From NCBI RefSeq assembly GCF_020883455.1, contig NZ_CP086615.1, positions 3,960,501-4,024,500 on the forward strand: a stretch of DNA of 64,000 nucleotides. The letters are read 5' to 3'. Shown here piece after piece: positions 41,226 through 49,614 of this stretch; within the stretch, counting starts at the first letter, position 1; every line of letters starts with the position of its first letter. A program made the position numbers and the translations under genes. The DNA comes from Spiribacter halobius. GTDB taxonomy: Bacteria; Pseudomonadota; Gammaproteobacteria; Nitrococcales; Nitrococcaceae. The notes below the pieces were generated by a model, which searched no databases, was not told where the DNA came from, and worked only from the letters and a program-made list of their open reading frames with translations.

Positions 41226-43775
41226 ATGGTGGGCGCCAACGACTCCGACAGCTCCACCGAGACCACGCGGGTCGTCGCGATTGGCGCCTCCGCCGGCGGC
41301 CTGGCCGCACTGGAGGCCTTCTTCGCAGCCACCCCGGCCAACACGGGCATGGCCTACGTGGTCGTGCAGCACCTGGACCCCACCCAGAAGGCCCTGCTGC
41401 CGGAGCTCCTGCAGCGCGCGACCGCCATGCCGGTGCGCGAGGCGGAGCCGGATATGCCCATCCAGCCCGATTGCGTCTACGTTATCCCGCCGAACGCGGA
41501 GCTCACCATCGCCGGCAGCACCCTGCATCTGGCGCGGCCGACCGAGCCCCGGGGCATGCGCCTGCCGGTGAACGTGCTGTTCTCCTCGCTCGCCAGCGCC
41601 CGCGGCGAGGGGGCCATCGCGGTCGTGCTCTCCGGCATGGGCGCCGACGGCACCGTCGGGCTGCAGGCGATCAAGGCGGTGGGCGGGCTCGGCGTCGTCC
41701 AGGATCCGGCCAGCGCGCAGTTCGATGCCATGCCGCGCAGCGCCCTCGCCGCCGGCGGCGGCGACATCACCGGCAGCCCCGGGGAGCTGCCGGAGCGCAT
41801 CCTGGCCTACCTCCGGCGCACCGGCGTAGCGCGGTCACAGGCCGCTGGCCCGCTCGCCGAGGACGGCTTGGATGCGCCCCTGCAGCGCATCATGAAGCTG
41901 CTGCAGGCGCGCACGCGCCACGACTTCTCGCTCTACAAGGCGACCACGGTGAGCCGCCGCATCGAGCGGCGCATGGCGATCCACGGCCTCCACGCGATGG
42001 CCGCGTATGCGGATTTCCTAGAGGGCAACCCGCAGGAGATCGATCTGCTGTTCCGGGAGCTGCTGATCGGGGTAACCGGGTTCTTCCGGGACACGGCGGT
42101 CTGGGACTACCTGGCCGGGACCGCCCTGCCGGCGCTGCTGCAGCGGCGCGTGGAGGCGCCGCACCTGCGCGCCTGGGTCATCGGCTGCTCCACCGGGGAG
42201 GAGGCCTATTCCCTCGCCATGGCCCTGCGCGATGCCGCCCGCAGTCTGGGCCGAGAGGGGCACTTCAGCTTCCAGATCTTCGCCTCCGACCTCAGCCCCG
42301 AGGCCATCGCCGCCGCCCGTCGCGGGCAGTATCCCCACGCCATCCGCGAGCACGTCTCGCCGGAGCGGCTGGCCCGCTACTTCACCGCCCACGAGACCCA
42401 CTACCGGATCGACAAGCGCATCCGGGACATGGTCCTGTTCGCCCAGCACGATGTCGCCCTGGACCCGCCGTTCACCCGGCTCGACCTCATTGCCTGCCGC
42501 AATCTGCTGATCTACTTTGACCCGATGCTGCAGCGCCGGCTGCTGCCGCTGTTCCACTACAGCCTGCATCCGGGCGGCGTGCTGGTGCTCGGCAGCTCGG
42601 AGACGGTGGGCCGGTTCGGGCGGCTGTTCGCGCCGATCGAGCAGAAGCTGCGTATCTACCGGCGCCAGGACAATGCCGCCACGGGCGGCCCGGATTTCCT
42701 GCTGAAGTCGTTTCCGCCACTTTCACGCCGATCTCAGGAGCGCGCCGTGCCGCCCCGTGAACGCCCCCCCGAGTTCTCCGACAGCCTGCAGGCGGCAGCC
42801 GATCAGGTCCTGCTGCAGGTCTATGCGCCGGCCGCCGTGCTCCTGAACGGGGACGGCGACATTGTCTACATCAGCGGCCGTACCGGAAACTACCTGGAAC
42901 CCGCCGCGGGCCGGGCCAACTGGAACATCCACGCCATGGCCCGGGCAGGCCTGCGCGAGCCCCTGGGCCTCGCCCTGAATCGGGCACGCGCACAGCAGGC
43001 CCCCGTACAGCTGCACGGCGTCGCGGTGGAGACGCCCACCGGCAGCCAGCTGCTCGACCTGACCGTGCAGGGCTTTCACGAGCCCGCCGCGCTCCAGGGC
43101 ATGACCATGGTGGTGTTCCGCGAGGGCACGCCTGCCGCGGCCGGGGCGGGGGACGACGATGCCCTGCGGTCCTCCCACGAGGCCCATCTGCAGCAGTACC
43201 GGGACGAGATCCAGACCCTGCGCGAGGAGGCCCGCGCGTCCCGGGAGGAGCTGCAGTCGGCCAACGAGGAGCTGCAATCCACCAACGAGGAGCTGCAGTC
43301 CACCAACGAGGAGCTCACCACCTCGAAGGAGGAGATGCAGTCCATGAACGAGGAGCTGCAGACCATCAACTCCGAGCTGCAGACCAAGCTGGACGATCTC
43401 GCCCTTGCCCAGAGCGACATGCAGAACCTCCTGAACAGCATCGAGATCGCGATCCTGTTCCTGGACCAGGACCTGAACGTCCGCCGCTACACCGAGCGGG
43501 CGGCGAAGATCATCAACCTGCGCGAGAGCGACATCGGCCGCCCCCTGAGCGACCTCACCACCAGCCTGGAGTACCCGGCCCTGCACGAGGACGCCCACGA
43601 GACGCTGCGCACGCTGGTGGTCTCCGAGAAGCAGATCGGGACCAGCAACGGGCGCTGGTTCTCCGTGCGCATCATGCCCTACCGCCGCCTCGACAACGTC
43701 ATCGACGGCGTCGTCATCACCCTCCTGGACATCACCGAGACCAAGGCGCTGGAGACCTCCCTGCGCGGGGAGTAG
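41226..43775 (+). CDS. CheB-CheR-coiled coil-PAS fusion protein
   Basis: 849 residues. A CheB methylesterase domain (about 15-200) has Ser in GASAGG, His in QHLDPT and Asp in GMGADGT, but no receiver domain. A CheR methyltransferase domain (about 215-480) has GCSTGEEAYSLAM and NLLIYFDP. A long coiled coil of ELQSTNEELQST-type heptads (about 655-725) leads to a C-terminal PAS domain (about 730-845). Many homologues continue into a histidine kinase; this one stops after PAS. It may modify receptor-like partners or act as a scaffold. It follows the PAS protein and the GGDEF gene on one strand. Confidence 0.92.
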   Translation: MVGANDSDSSTETTRVVAIGASAGGLAALEAFFAATPANTGMAYVVVQHLDPTQKALLPELLQRATAMPVREAEPDMPIQPDCVYVIPPNAELTIAGSTLHLARPTEPRGMRLPVNVLFSSLASARGEGAIAVVLSGMGADGTVGLQAIKAVGGLGVVQDPASAQFDAMPRSALAAGGGDITGSPGELPERILAYLRRTGVARSQAAGPLAEDGLDAPLQRIMKLLQARTRHDFSLYKATTVSRRIERRMAIHGLHAMAAYADFLEGNPQEIDLLFRELLIGVTGFFRDTAVWDYLAGTALPALLQRRVEAPHLRAWVIGCSTGEEAYSLAMALRDAARSLGREGHFSFQIFASDLSPEAIAAARRGQYPHAIREHVSPERLARYFTAHETHYRIDKRIRDMVLFAQHDVALDPPFTRLDLIACRNLLIYFDPMLQRRLLPLFHYSLHPGGVLVLGSSETVGRFGRLFAPIEQKLRIYRRQDNAATGGPDFLLKSFPPLSRRSQERAVPPRERPPEFSDSLQAAADQVLLQVYAPAAVLLNGDGDIVYISGRTGNYLEPAAGRANWNIHAMARAGLREPLGLALNRARAQQAPVQLHGVAVETPTGSQLLDLTVQGFHEPAALQGMTMVVFREGTPAAAGAGDDDALRSSHEAHLQQYRDEIQTLREEARASREELQSANEELQSTNEELQSTNEELTTSKEEMQSMNEELQTINSELQTKLDDLALAQSDMQNLLNSIEIAILFLDQDLNVRRYTERAAKIINLRESDIGRPLSDLTTSLEYPALHEDAHETLRTLVVSEKQIGTSNGRWFSVRIMPYRRLDNVIDGVVITLLDITETKALETSLRGE

Positions 43776-43847
43776 ACCCCCGACGCAACCCCGCCGCCCC
43801 GCGTCCCGGCCGGGCCCGTACGCCGAAGGCGGCGCGCGGCGCCGTGG

Positions 43848-43861
43848 GTGCGCCAGCGTAC
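43848..43861 (+). promoter_or_regulatory. Stress-island palindrome, site 7
   Basis: GTGCGCCAGCGTAC followed by AGACGCG is the closest to the consensus. It lies about 140 bases before the outer-membrane protein gene and points toward it. AACAGACACCC follows about 20 bases later. Confidence 0.55.
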
Positions 43862-44001
43862 AGACGCGCGGGCGCGCAACAGACACCCTCTCCCGAAGGC
43901 TGGGGCAACCCCCCGGCAGCTCATTGGCTCGACCCCGGGTCGGGCCTTCTGCCCCGCGGTGGCGATACCGCCACCGGGGCGTTCGGAACGAGAGGTCCAG
44001 A

Positions 44002-44550
44002 ATGAAAAGACTCGCAGCACTCGCCTACTGCATCTTCGCCGCCACGCCCGCCGCGGCACTCGCACAGGGCTCCTCCGGCATGCAGTTCGGCCCCGACGCC
44101 GGGGAGCGGGAGTTCTCCATCGCCGGCTCCGGCAGCAGCGACCAGGACTTCGACAACTCGAACTTCGGCCTCACGGCCGATCTCGGCTGGTACCTGCAGC
44201 GCAACGTGATCGCGGGCATCCGCCAGAGCGTGAACTTCGCCGACATCCAGGGCGAAGACGCCACCAACGACTTCTGGAACGGCACCACCCGAGGCTACCT
44301 CGACTATCAGTTCGGCACGCACCGGGCACGGCCATTCATCGGCGCGAGCCTCGGCGGGATCTACGGCGACGGCGTCGACGACAGCGCATTCGCCGGCCTT
44401 GAGACGGGACTGAAGTACTACGTGCTGGAGAAGACCTACATTCTCGGCCGGCTCGACTACCAGTTCTTCTTCGAGAGCGGCTCCGGCGCCGACGAAGGCT
44501 TCGAGGACGGCGCGTGGGCCTATACCGTGGGCATGGGCTACAACTTCTAG
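44002..44550 (+). CDS. Outer-membrane beta-barrel protein
   Basis: 182 residues with a signal peptide (MKRLAALAYCIFAATPAAALA, cleavage after ALA) and alternating hydrophobic strands (NFGLTADLGWYLQRNVIAGI, GTTRGYLDYQF, FIGASLGGIYGDG, ILGRLDYQFFF). It ends in the classical outer-membrane C-terminus GMGYNF with a terminal Phe. It is probably an eight-stranded barrel of the OmpW/OmpA-barrel size class. The role is unknown. Stress site 7 lies upstream and a strong hairpin follows. Confidence 0.88.
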   Translation: MKRLAALAYCIFAATPAAALAQGSSGMQFGPDAGEREFSIAGSGSSDQDFDNSNFGLTADLGWYLQRNVIAGIRQSVNFADIQGEDATNDFWNGTTRGYLDYQFGTHRARPFIGASLGGIYGDGVDDSAFAGLETGLKYYVLEKTYILGRLDYQFFFESGSGADEGFEDGAWAYTVGMGYNF

Positions 44551-44601
44551 CCCGGCGCTTTGCCGCAGCCTCCGGCGTCGCGGGGCGCCGGAGCGGGCGG
44601 A

Positions 44602-44624
44602 GGGGCGGCGGCATTCGCCGCCCC
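44602..44624 (+). terminator. Hairpin after the outer-membrane protein gene
   Basis: GGGGCGGCG-GCATT-CGCCGCCCC forms a 9-bp stem ending 74 bases after the stop codon, followed by TGTC. It probably terminates the barrel-gene transcript before the 24-residue peptide gene. Confidence 0.65.
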
Positions 44625-44673
44625 TGTCAGCGTCCATGCTCACATTGCGGATGGCCACCTGGGAGCCACTGCC

Positions 44674-44748
44674 ATGAACAACATCATCTACATCGTCGGC
44701 TTCGTCGTCATCGTCCTGGCCATCCTGTCGTTCCTCGGCCTGCGTTAG
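44674..44748 (+). CDS. 24-residue single-span membrane peptide, copy 2
   Basis: The frame encodes 24 residues starting MNNIIYIVG and ending ILSFLGLR, with GGGAG before the ATG. It parallels copy 1 at 27918-27992 in length, hydrophobic core and the SF-GLR end. It lies between the barrel gene and the BON-domain gene. Homology of two such short genes within 17 kb is strong evidence that they are translated. Confidence 0.75.
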   Translation: MNNIIYIVGFVVIVLAILSFLGLR

Positions 44749-45031
44749 CCCGCAGATCTCACCGATGCGCGCAGCGATGGCGTGGCCCCGCCGTCGTCGG
44801 CCCAGCGCTGCGCCGCCGCAGCGGGGGGTGGTGTGACGGCGACCGGCCGCAGCCGGTTCAGCCGCTCACGATCGCGCAATCGTGGCTGTGCAGGCAGCGG
44901 TGTGAAGCTCTTGTATTCGCGCATCGGTCCGGCCCTCGGGTCTGTTGGTGGTCAGGCCATCATCCTGCGCCGAACCGCCGCCGGCGTCGGTGCGGTAGCC
45001 GTGGCCGGCCGTCGGCGGCCTGCCGGCATCC

Positions 45032-45045
45032 GTGCGCTGGCGAAC
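45032..45045 (+). promoter_or_regulatory. Stress-island palindrome, site 8
   Basis: GTGCGCTGGCGAAC followed by GGACGCG lies 63-76 bases before the BON-domain gene at 45108 and points toward it. Confidence 0.5.
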
Positions 45046-45107
45046 GGACGCGGATCGCCTCGGTGCGGTGCCATTGCGGGGGCAAACCTTCACCTTGGGA
45101 GGGAAGC

Positions 45108-45413
45108 ATGAAAGCGCTTCGGCAACTCTATGACTTCCTGGGCGTTCCGGTATCGGCACCGCGCAACGCGCCGCTGGCAGCCGGCGCGGCAGACCGGGCC
45201 GAGCCTCACCGAATCACCGCCCGCATCGAGATCGCCCTCGCCAGTGATCGACAGCTCGCCCGGTCTCCCATTCGGGTGGAGGTCTGCGACGGTGTCGTGG
45301 TGCTCAGCGGCTACGCCGACTCCGAGGCGGAGGTGGCCCGGGCCGTCGAGATCGTGAGCGCCATCGCCGGTGTGGACACCGTGCGCAATCGCCTCGCGCT
45401 GGCCTGGTGGTAA
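45108..45413 (+). CDS. BON-domain protein without signal peptide
   Basis: 101 residues: an N-terminal 30-residue tail (MKALRQLYDFLGVPVSAPRN) then one BON domain (HRITARIEIALASDRQL, VEVCDGVVVLSGYADSEAEV, IAGVDTVRNRLAL). No secretion signal is present, so it is cytoplasmic or membrane-peripheral, unlike the lipoprotein at 28980. GGGAGGGAAGC precedes the ATG, an excellent ribosome-binding site. Stress site 8 lies upstream. The Crp-like regulator follows after 96 bases. Confidence 0.88.
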   Translation: MKALRQLYDFLGVPVSAPRNAPLAAGAADRAEPHRITARIEIALASDRQLARSPIRVEVCDGVVVLSGYADSEAEVARAVEIVSAIAGVDTVRNRLALAWW

Positions 45414-45509
45414 TCGCCTTCGGCCGATGTCCGGCCAGCGGCCCTGCGTGGCTATACTGGAAGGGCTGCCTCCGACCCCGGCCGGGGCGAGGCGGGTTCT
45501 GGAGCGACC

Positions 45510-46262
45510 ATGAGCGACCACGCGCAAGGGGTTCGACCCATGCCCGATCAGGTGGTGCGGCCTGCCCGCAATCATTTGCTGGCAAGCCTGCCGGCTGCGG
45601 ACTACGAACGCATCCGGGGTGATCTGGAACGGGTCACGCTCTCGCTCGGCGATGCCGTCTGCGAGCCCTACGTGGAGATGAAGCACGTCTACTTCCCGCT
45701 GGACGCTATCGTCTCCCTGCTCTGCGTCATGGAGGACGGCGGCTCGGCGGAGATCGCCATCGTCGGGGGCGAGGGCGTCGTCGGCGTGTCCCTGTTCATG
45801 GGCGGGGAGAGCACCCCGAGCCGGGCGGTGGTCCAGTCCGGCGGGGAGGCGTACCGGCTCCCCGGACGCCTGGTGAAGGACGAATTCTACCGCGGGGGAC
45901 CACTGCAGCACCTGCTGCTGCGCTACACCCAGGCCCTGCTGACGCAGATGGCGCAGACCGCGGTCTGCAACCGGCATCACACGGTGGACCAACAGCTCTG
46001 CCGCTGGCTGCTGCTCAGCCACGACCGGCTGGCGGGTGACGAGCTGCTGATGACCCAGGAGCTGATCGCCAACATGCTCGGCGTGCGCCGGGAAGGGGTG
46101 ACCGAGGCCGCGGGCAAGCTCCAGCGGGCCGGGCTCATCTACTACCACCGCGGCCATATCACCATCCTCGACCGGACCGGCCTGGAGGCGCGGACCTGCG
46201 AGTGCTATCAGGTCGTGCAACGGGAGTACGCGCGCCTGCTGCCGCGGGAGATCGCGGATTGA
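45510..46262 (+). CDS. Crp/Fnr family transcriptional regulator
   Basis: 250 residues: a cyclic-nucleotide-binding-like beta domain (about 25-140, VEMKHVYFPLDAIVSLLCVM, GGEGVVGVSLFMGG) and a C-terminal winged helix (about 165-235, MTQELIANMLGVRREGVTEAAGKLQRAGLI). No Cys cluster typical of Fnr is seen, and cAMP-contact Arg/Ser residues are not obvious, so the effector is unknown. Being inside the stress island it is one candidate regulator of the shared palindromes, though Crp-type sites usually look different. A TATACT box precedes the gene. Confidence 0.88.
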   Translation: MSDHAQGVRPMPDQVVRPARNHLLASLPAADYERIRGDLERVTLSLGDAVCEPYVEMKHVYFPLDAIVSLLCVMEDGGSAEIAIVGGEGVVGVSLFMGGESTPSRAVVQSGGEAYRLPGRLVKDEFYRGGPLQHLLLRYTQALLTQMAQTAVCNRHHTVDQQLCRWLLLSHDRLAGDELLMTQELIANMLGVRREGVTEAAGKLQRAGLIYYHRGHITILDRTGLEARTCECYQVVQREYARLLPREIAD

Positions 46263-46328
46263 GGGCGCCACGATCAGGAGCTAGCGAGGGCTTGCCTGGC
46301 AACCGGTGGCCAGGCACGCACACAGCCA

Positions 46329-46362
46329 CTGGGGGCCGGGGTCGGAAAGCCCCGGCCCCCAG
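46329..46362. terminator. Bidirectional terminator hairpin
   Basis: CTGGGGGCCGGGG and CCCCGGCCCCCAG form a perfect 13-bp stem around an 8-base loop. It sits between the convergent Crp-like and OmpA-like genes. There is no T-run on either side. Confidence 0.8.
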
Positions 46363-46372
46363 CGGCAGGCGC

Positions 46373-47245
46373 TTAGGATCCCAGACCTGACATCTGCCGC
46401 GGGTTCTCGATGATGATCTCCACGCGGCGGTTCTGCTGACGCCCGGCCGCGGTGTCGTTGGTGGCGACCGGCCGGCCTTCGCCGAGGCCGCGGGCGGACA
46501 GCCGCCGCTCGCCGATGCTGCGGCGGGCGAGGTAGTCCCTAACCGCGTCCGCGCGCCGCTGGGACAGGCGCTCGTTGGCCTGCGCGCTACCGACGCTGTC
46601 GGTGTGCCCCTCGATCAGCACCGCCTGATCCGGATACCGCTCGAGAAAATCCACCAGTCGGTTGAGGTTCTCGTAGCCGCCGGTCTGGAGCGTGGCGCTG
46701 CCGCTGGCGAAGAGCACGTCCCCCAACGTCAGGACGATGCCGCGCTCGGTGGCCTCGGCCTCGAGCGCCTCGATCTGCCGCTGCAGCTCGGCCTCGCCAC
46801 GGCGTGCCTGAAGGGCGTCCTCGCGGGCGCTGGCCGCTTCGCGACGTGCCCGGTCCGCCTCCTCGGTACGGCTCGCCAGGCGCGCGGCATCCCGTTCCTC
46901 GCCGAGACGCTGGCGCTGCTCCTCGGTATAGGCGGTGGTGGCGGTGGCCCGCGCGATCTCGACCTTGCGCTCCGCCATGTACACGCGATGCGCGCCAAGA
47001 CCGCCCTCGGACGCCGGCAGAGGCGCCTCGGCGAGGCGCACCGCCGTTTCCGCCTCCCGGCGCTCGACCCGGGCCCGCCCGGCGAGCTCGGGATCGTTCT
47101 GGAGCGCCTCCAGGTTGCTGCGGGCGCTGGCGGCACCGGCCGGGCTTTCCGGCGTCGATGCGCAGCCGGCCAGCAGCGCGGCGGACAGGGTCAGGGCCGT
47201 GACGGCGCCACCGCTCCGAAGCCGGCCATGGTTTCGGTTGTTCAT
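46373..47245 (-). CDS. OmpA-family lipoprotein with DUF4398-like N-terminus
   Basis: 290 residues with a lipoprotein signal (LAGCAS, Cys near residue 28), a helical Ala/Glu/Arg-rich region (about 40-165, DUF4398-like coiled coil) and a C-terminal OmpA/MotB domain (TLGDVLFASGSATLQ, LIEGHTDSVGSAQANERLSQ, RRADAVRDYLA) that binds peptidoglycan. It would link the outer membrane to the cell wall. Its start overlaps the stop of the upstream DUF4398 gene (ATGA), so the two are coupled. Confidence 0.92.
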   Translation of the reverse strand: MNNRNHGRLRSGGAVTALTLSAALLAGCASTPESPAGAASARSNLEALQNDPELAGRARVERREAETAVRLAEAPLPASEGGLGAHRVYMAERKVEIARATATTAYTEEQRQRLGEERDAARLASRTEEADRARREAASAREDALQARRGEAELQRQIEALEAEATERGIVLTLGDVLFASGSATLQTGGYENLNRLVDFLERYPDQAVLIEGHTDSVGSAQANERLSQRRADAVRDYLARRSIGERRLSARGLGEGRPVATNDTAAGRQQNRRVEIIIENPRQMSGLGS

Positions 47246-47643
47246 CGCTGCTCTCCCGTACGCTGCATTTCCTCGGTCAGGGCGTCGGCGCCGCGCCCCA
47301 TCTCCCGGTTGACTGCCGCGGCCTTGGCGGCGGCGGTTCTGGCCGACGCCAGCTCGGCCGCGATCTCTGCCTCGCGGGCGAGGCGCCCGGCTGCCACCAT
47401 GTCCTGCCGTTCCACGGCGACTTCCGCCATGGCCAGCTTCTGCTGCGCCTCGTCAAGCTCGCCGCCGGCATGCTGCCGGCTGTCGGCCTGTTCGGCGCGG
47501 GCAATCGCCTCCCGCGCCTCGGTCAGAGAGGCGGTCGGTGCCATGGGTGTCGAGGCGCAGGCACCGAGCAGCAGCAGGCCGGTCGCGAGCGCCGATGCGA
47601 GCAGAACGGCCCGTCGGGGGCCGGCTCCGTGTGGAATGTTCAT
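47242..47643 (-). CDS. DUF4398 lipoprotein
   Basis: 133 residues with a lipoprotein signal peptide (LLLLGACAS, Cys near residue 29) and an alanine-rich helical domain (SLTEAREAIARAEQADSRQH, LDEAQQKLAMAEVAVERQDM) matching DUF4398. It is probably anchored in the outer membrane and interacts with the similar N-terminal helix of the OmpA-like partner. It is the first gene of the pair. A stress-island palindrome (47736-47749) lies about 93 bases upstream in the correct orientation. Confidence 0.88.
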   Translation of the reverse strand: MNIPHGAGPRRAVLLASALATGLLLLGACASTPMAPTASLTEAREAIARAEQADSRQHAGGELDEAQQKLAMAEVAVERQDMVAAGRLAREAEIAAELASARTAAAKAAAVNREMGRGADALTEEMQRTGEQR

Positions 47644-47735
47644 CGTGTTTGTCCTTTGCGGCCCGGGGGGCGTGGCACCGATCCCTGTGGTTCATCGGCT
47701 GCGCTTGACCCTACCCCGGCCGTGAGCGCGGGTCG

Positions 47736-47749
47736 GTGCGGTCGCGCAC
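47736..47749 (-). promoter_or_regulatory. Stress-island palindrome, site 9 (DUF4398-OmpA)
   Basis: On the minus strand it reads GTGCGCGACCGCAC followed by CGACCC. It lies about 93-106 bases upstream of the DUF4398 lipoprotein start and points toward it. Confidence 0.5.
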
Positions 47750-47770
47750 GCTCACTGGCCGCCTTCAGCC

Positions 47771-47784
47771 GTGCGCTTCCGTAC
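47771..47784 (+). promoter_or_regulatory. Stress-island palindrome, site 10 (GNAT)
   Basis: GTGCGCTTCCGTAC followed by ATACCG lies about 142 bases before the acetyltransferase gene and points toward it. Sites 9 and 10 are back to back in one divergent region, each facing its own gene. Confidence 0.45.
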
Positions 47785-47925
47785 ATACCGGGATGCGGGG
47801 TCAGGCCTACCGTGGGTGACCAGGCGCGTAGCGCCCAACTCGAGCCGGAGCCGCGCCCGGGTTCGCGCCCGGACCTCGAGCAGACCCTGGCGAGGCGCCC
47901 GGTCCACACAACCCCAGAGGCATCC

Positions 47926-48498
47926 ATGCAGCCAATCCCTCAGCGATTACGAGGCCGCGGGCCTACCATAATCCGCCGACTCTGGTCGAGCGAACGCGGC
48001 CAGGTGGCCGATCATCTACTGCGACTCTCGGAACACGACCGCTATATGCGCTTCAGTGGCCGGATCGCGGACGCCAGCGTCCGGACCCACGCCTACGGTG
48101 GAGACACGTTGCGACGTCACTTCATCGGTGCGTTCGTCGACGACGTGCTGCGCGGCGTCGCCGAGTTCGCGCTGATCGGGAACGCCCCCCGGGCACAGGC
48201 GGAGCTGGCCTTCAGCGTCGAATCCGATTTTCAGGGCAATGGCGTCGGCACCGATCTGTTCCGGCGCATGCTGGTCTTCGCCCGCAACCGCGGGGTCGCC
48301 CGCGTCTTCATCGTCACTGCGCCGGGGAACCACCGCATGCGACACATTGCCGCCAAGTTCCAGCTTGACGCCCGCGCCGCGGATGGCGATATGGAAGGGC
48401 GCCTGGAGCTGGTATCCCCGGACTACCTGTCGGTGCTGGAGGAAGCCGTGGGAGAAGGGGGCGCGCTGCTGCAGAGAAGTGTCGCCGGCCTCCGCTAA
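47926..48498 (+). CDS. GNAT family N-acetyltransferase
   Basis: 190 residues of the GNAT fold: LRLSEHDRYMRFSGRIAD near the N-terminus, LRGVAEFALIGN, the acetyl-CoA binding loop VESDFQGNGVGTDLFRRML and VFIVTAPGNHRMRHIAAKF. It resembles the acetyltransferase domain that can be fused to protein acyl-CoA synthetases (Pat-type), but here it stands alone. The substrate is unknown. The DNA directly downstream is an MFS transporter remnant, so the right border of this gene may be a rearrangement point. Confidence 0.85.
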   Translation: MQPIPQRLRGRGPTIIRRLWSSERGQVADHLLRLSEHDRYMRFSGRIADASVRTHAYGGDTLRRHFIGAFVDDVLRGVAEFALIGNAPRAQAELAFSVESDFQGNGVGTDLFRRMLVFARNRGVARVFIVTAPGNHRMRHIAAKFQLDARAADGDMEGRLELVSPDYLSVLEEAVGEGGALLQRSVAGLR

Positions 48499-48499
48499 G

Positions 48500-48714
48500 G
48501 ACATTACGCCAGACCGGTTGCACGTCAGCGCCATGTTCGGCGCGCAGTCCGGCCTGTCGCTGATTGTTCCGCTGGTAGGCGGCTGGCTGGCCAACCGCCA
48601 TGCCGTGGCGGCGGTTTTCTATTTTCTGGCCTTCAACATGCTGGTGGCGAACATCCCGGTGTCGATGCTACCCCGCGCCGCACCGGGGAGGAGCAAGGCG
48701 GCGGACGCTCCGCC
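48500..48714 (+). pseudogene. C-terminal remnant of an MFS transporter
   Basis: The plus strand encodes ITPDRLHVSAMFGAQSGLSL, IVPLVGGWLANRHAVAAVFY and FLAFNMLVANIPVSMLPR, two membrane helices typical of the end of a major-facilitator protein. There is no start codon or upstream part. The fragment follows the GNAT stop directly in another frame. Confidence 0.6.
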
Positions 48715-48807
48715 GTCATGGCAATGTCCGTACCCCGCGGGAAAGCCGCGCGTGCCCTCCCCGCATGCGCCCGGGAGGCCAGCGCCGCATGGCCCTCGGC
48801 GTGCCAG

Positions 48808-49614
48808 TCAACTGTTCCTCGCCTCGGTCAGGCGGTCGAGGCGTAATCGCTCGCGGCGGTCGAACAGCCGTCGGCCAGCGGCAGCGACGGCGGCGAAGGT
48901 ACCGAATCCGGTACCGACGGTGATCAGAAACATCACGAGGATCTGATATTTAACGGCCAGCGCCGGGGCGGTTCCGGCAAGAATCTGCCCGGTCATCATG
49001 CCCGGCAGGCTCACCACGCCGGCGGCGGCCATGGCGTTGATGGTCGGGATCATGCCTGCGCGCATGGCGTCCCGCCGTACGTCGGCGATCGCCACCGACC
49101 ATGGCTGCCCCAGCATCAGCCGCGCCTCGATCATCTCTCGCTGCTGCCAGGCGGTGTCGGTCAGGCGATCCAGCGCAACCGCCACACCGGTCATCGTATT
49201 GCCGAGCATCATGCCGAGCAGCGGAATGGCGTATTGCGGCGTGTACCAGGGATTCGGCCCGATCAACACGGTCAGGGCGAGCACGGTGACCGAGAACGAC
49301 GACAGGAACATCGAGGTCGTGCCGATGCCGTACGTCCACCCGCGGCTGAACCGGCGCTTCTGCCGGGCGGTCACCTCGCGCCCGGCGATGACCAGCATCG
49401 CGGCGCCCATGAGGGCCACCCAGTGCAGGCCGCCCAGCGAGAACAGCGTCTCGAGCAGAAAGCCGACGAGTGCGAGCTGGACGACGGTGCGCACCGCGGC
49501 GATGACGAGCTCCTGCGCCACGGCAAGGCGGGCGGCGTAGGTACAGGCCGCCAGAGCACCAACCAGCACTGACGCGAGCGCCAGTTCCCACCAGGAAATG
49601 GCGATGACGCTCAT
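48808..49614 (-). CDS. ABC transporter permease, FetB/YbbM family
   Basis: 268 residues with about six to seven membrane helices and the UPF0014/FetB pattern: AAVRTVVQLALVGFLLETLF, LLGMMLGNTMTGVAVALDRL and ATINAM-like GMIPTINAMAAAGVVSLPGM with MTGQILAG. In E. coli FetAB exports iron and raises oxidative-stress resistance. It overlaps the upstream ATP-binding gene by four bases (ATGA), making a two-gene operon. Confidence 0.92.
   Translation of the reverse strand: MSVIAISWWELALASVLVGALAACTYAARLAVAQELVIAAVRTVVQLALVGFLLETLFSLGGLHWVALMGAAMLVIAGREVTARQKRRFSRGWTYGIGTTSMFLSSFSVTVLALTVLIGPNPWYTPQYAIPLLGMMLGNTMTGVAVALDRLTDTAWQQREMIEARLMLGQPWSVAIADVRRDAMRAGMIPTINAMAAAGVVSLPGMMTGQILAGTAPALAVKYQILVMFLITVGTGFGTFAAVAAAGRRLFDRRERLRLDRLTEARNS

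Noticed and set aside
45510-46262. Crp-like protein as the regulator of the stress palindromes
   Set aside because: Crp/Fnr sites normally centre on TGTGA or TTGAT halves; GTGCGC-NN-GCGNAC does not match, so it was kept only as a loose candidate.
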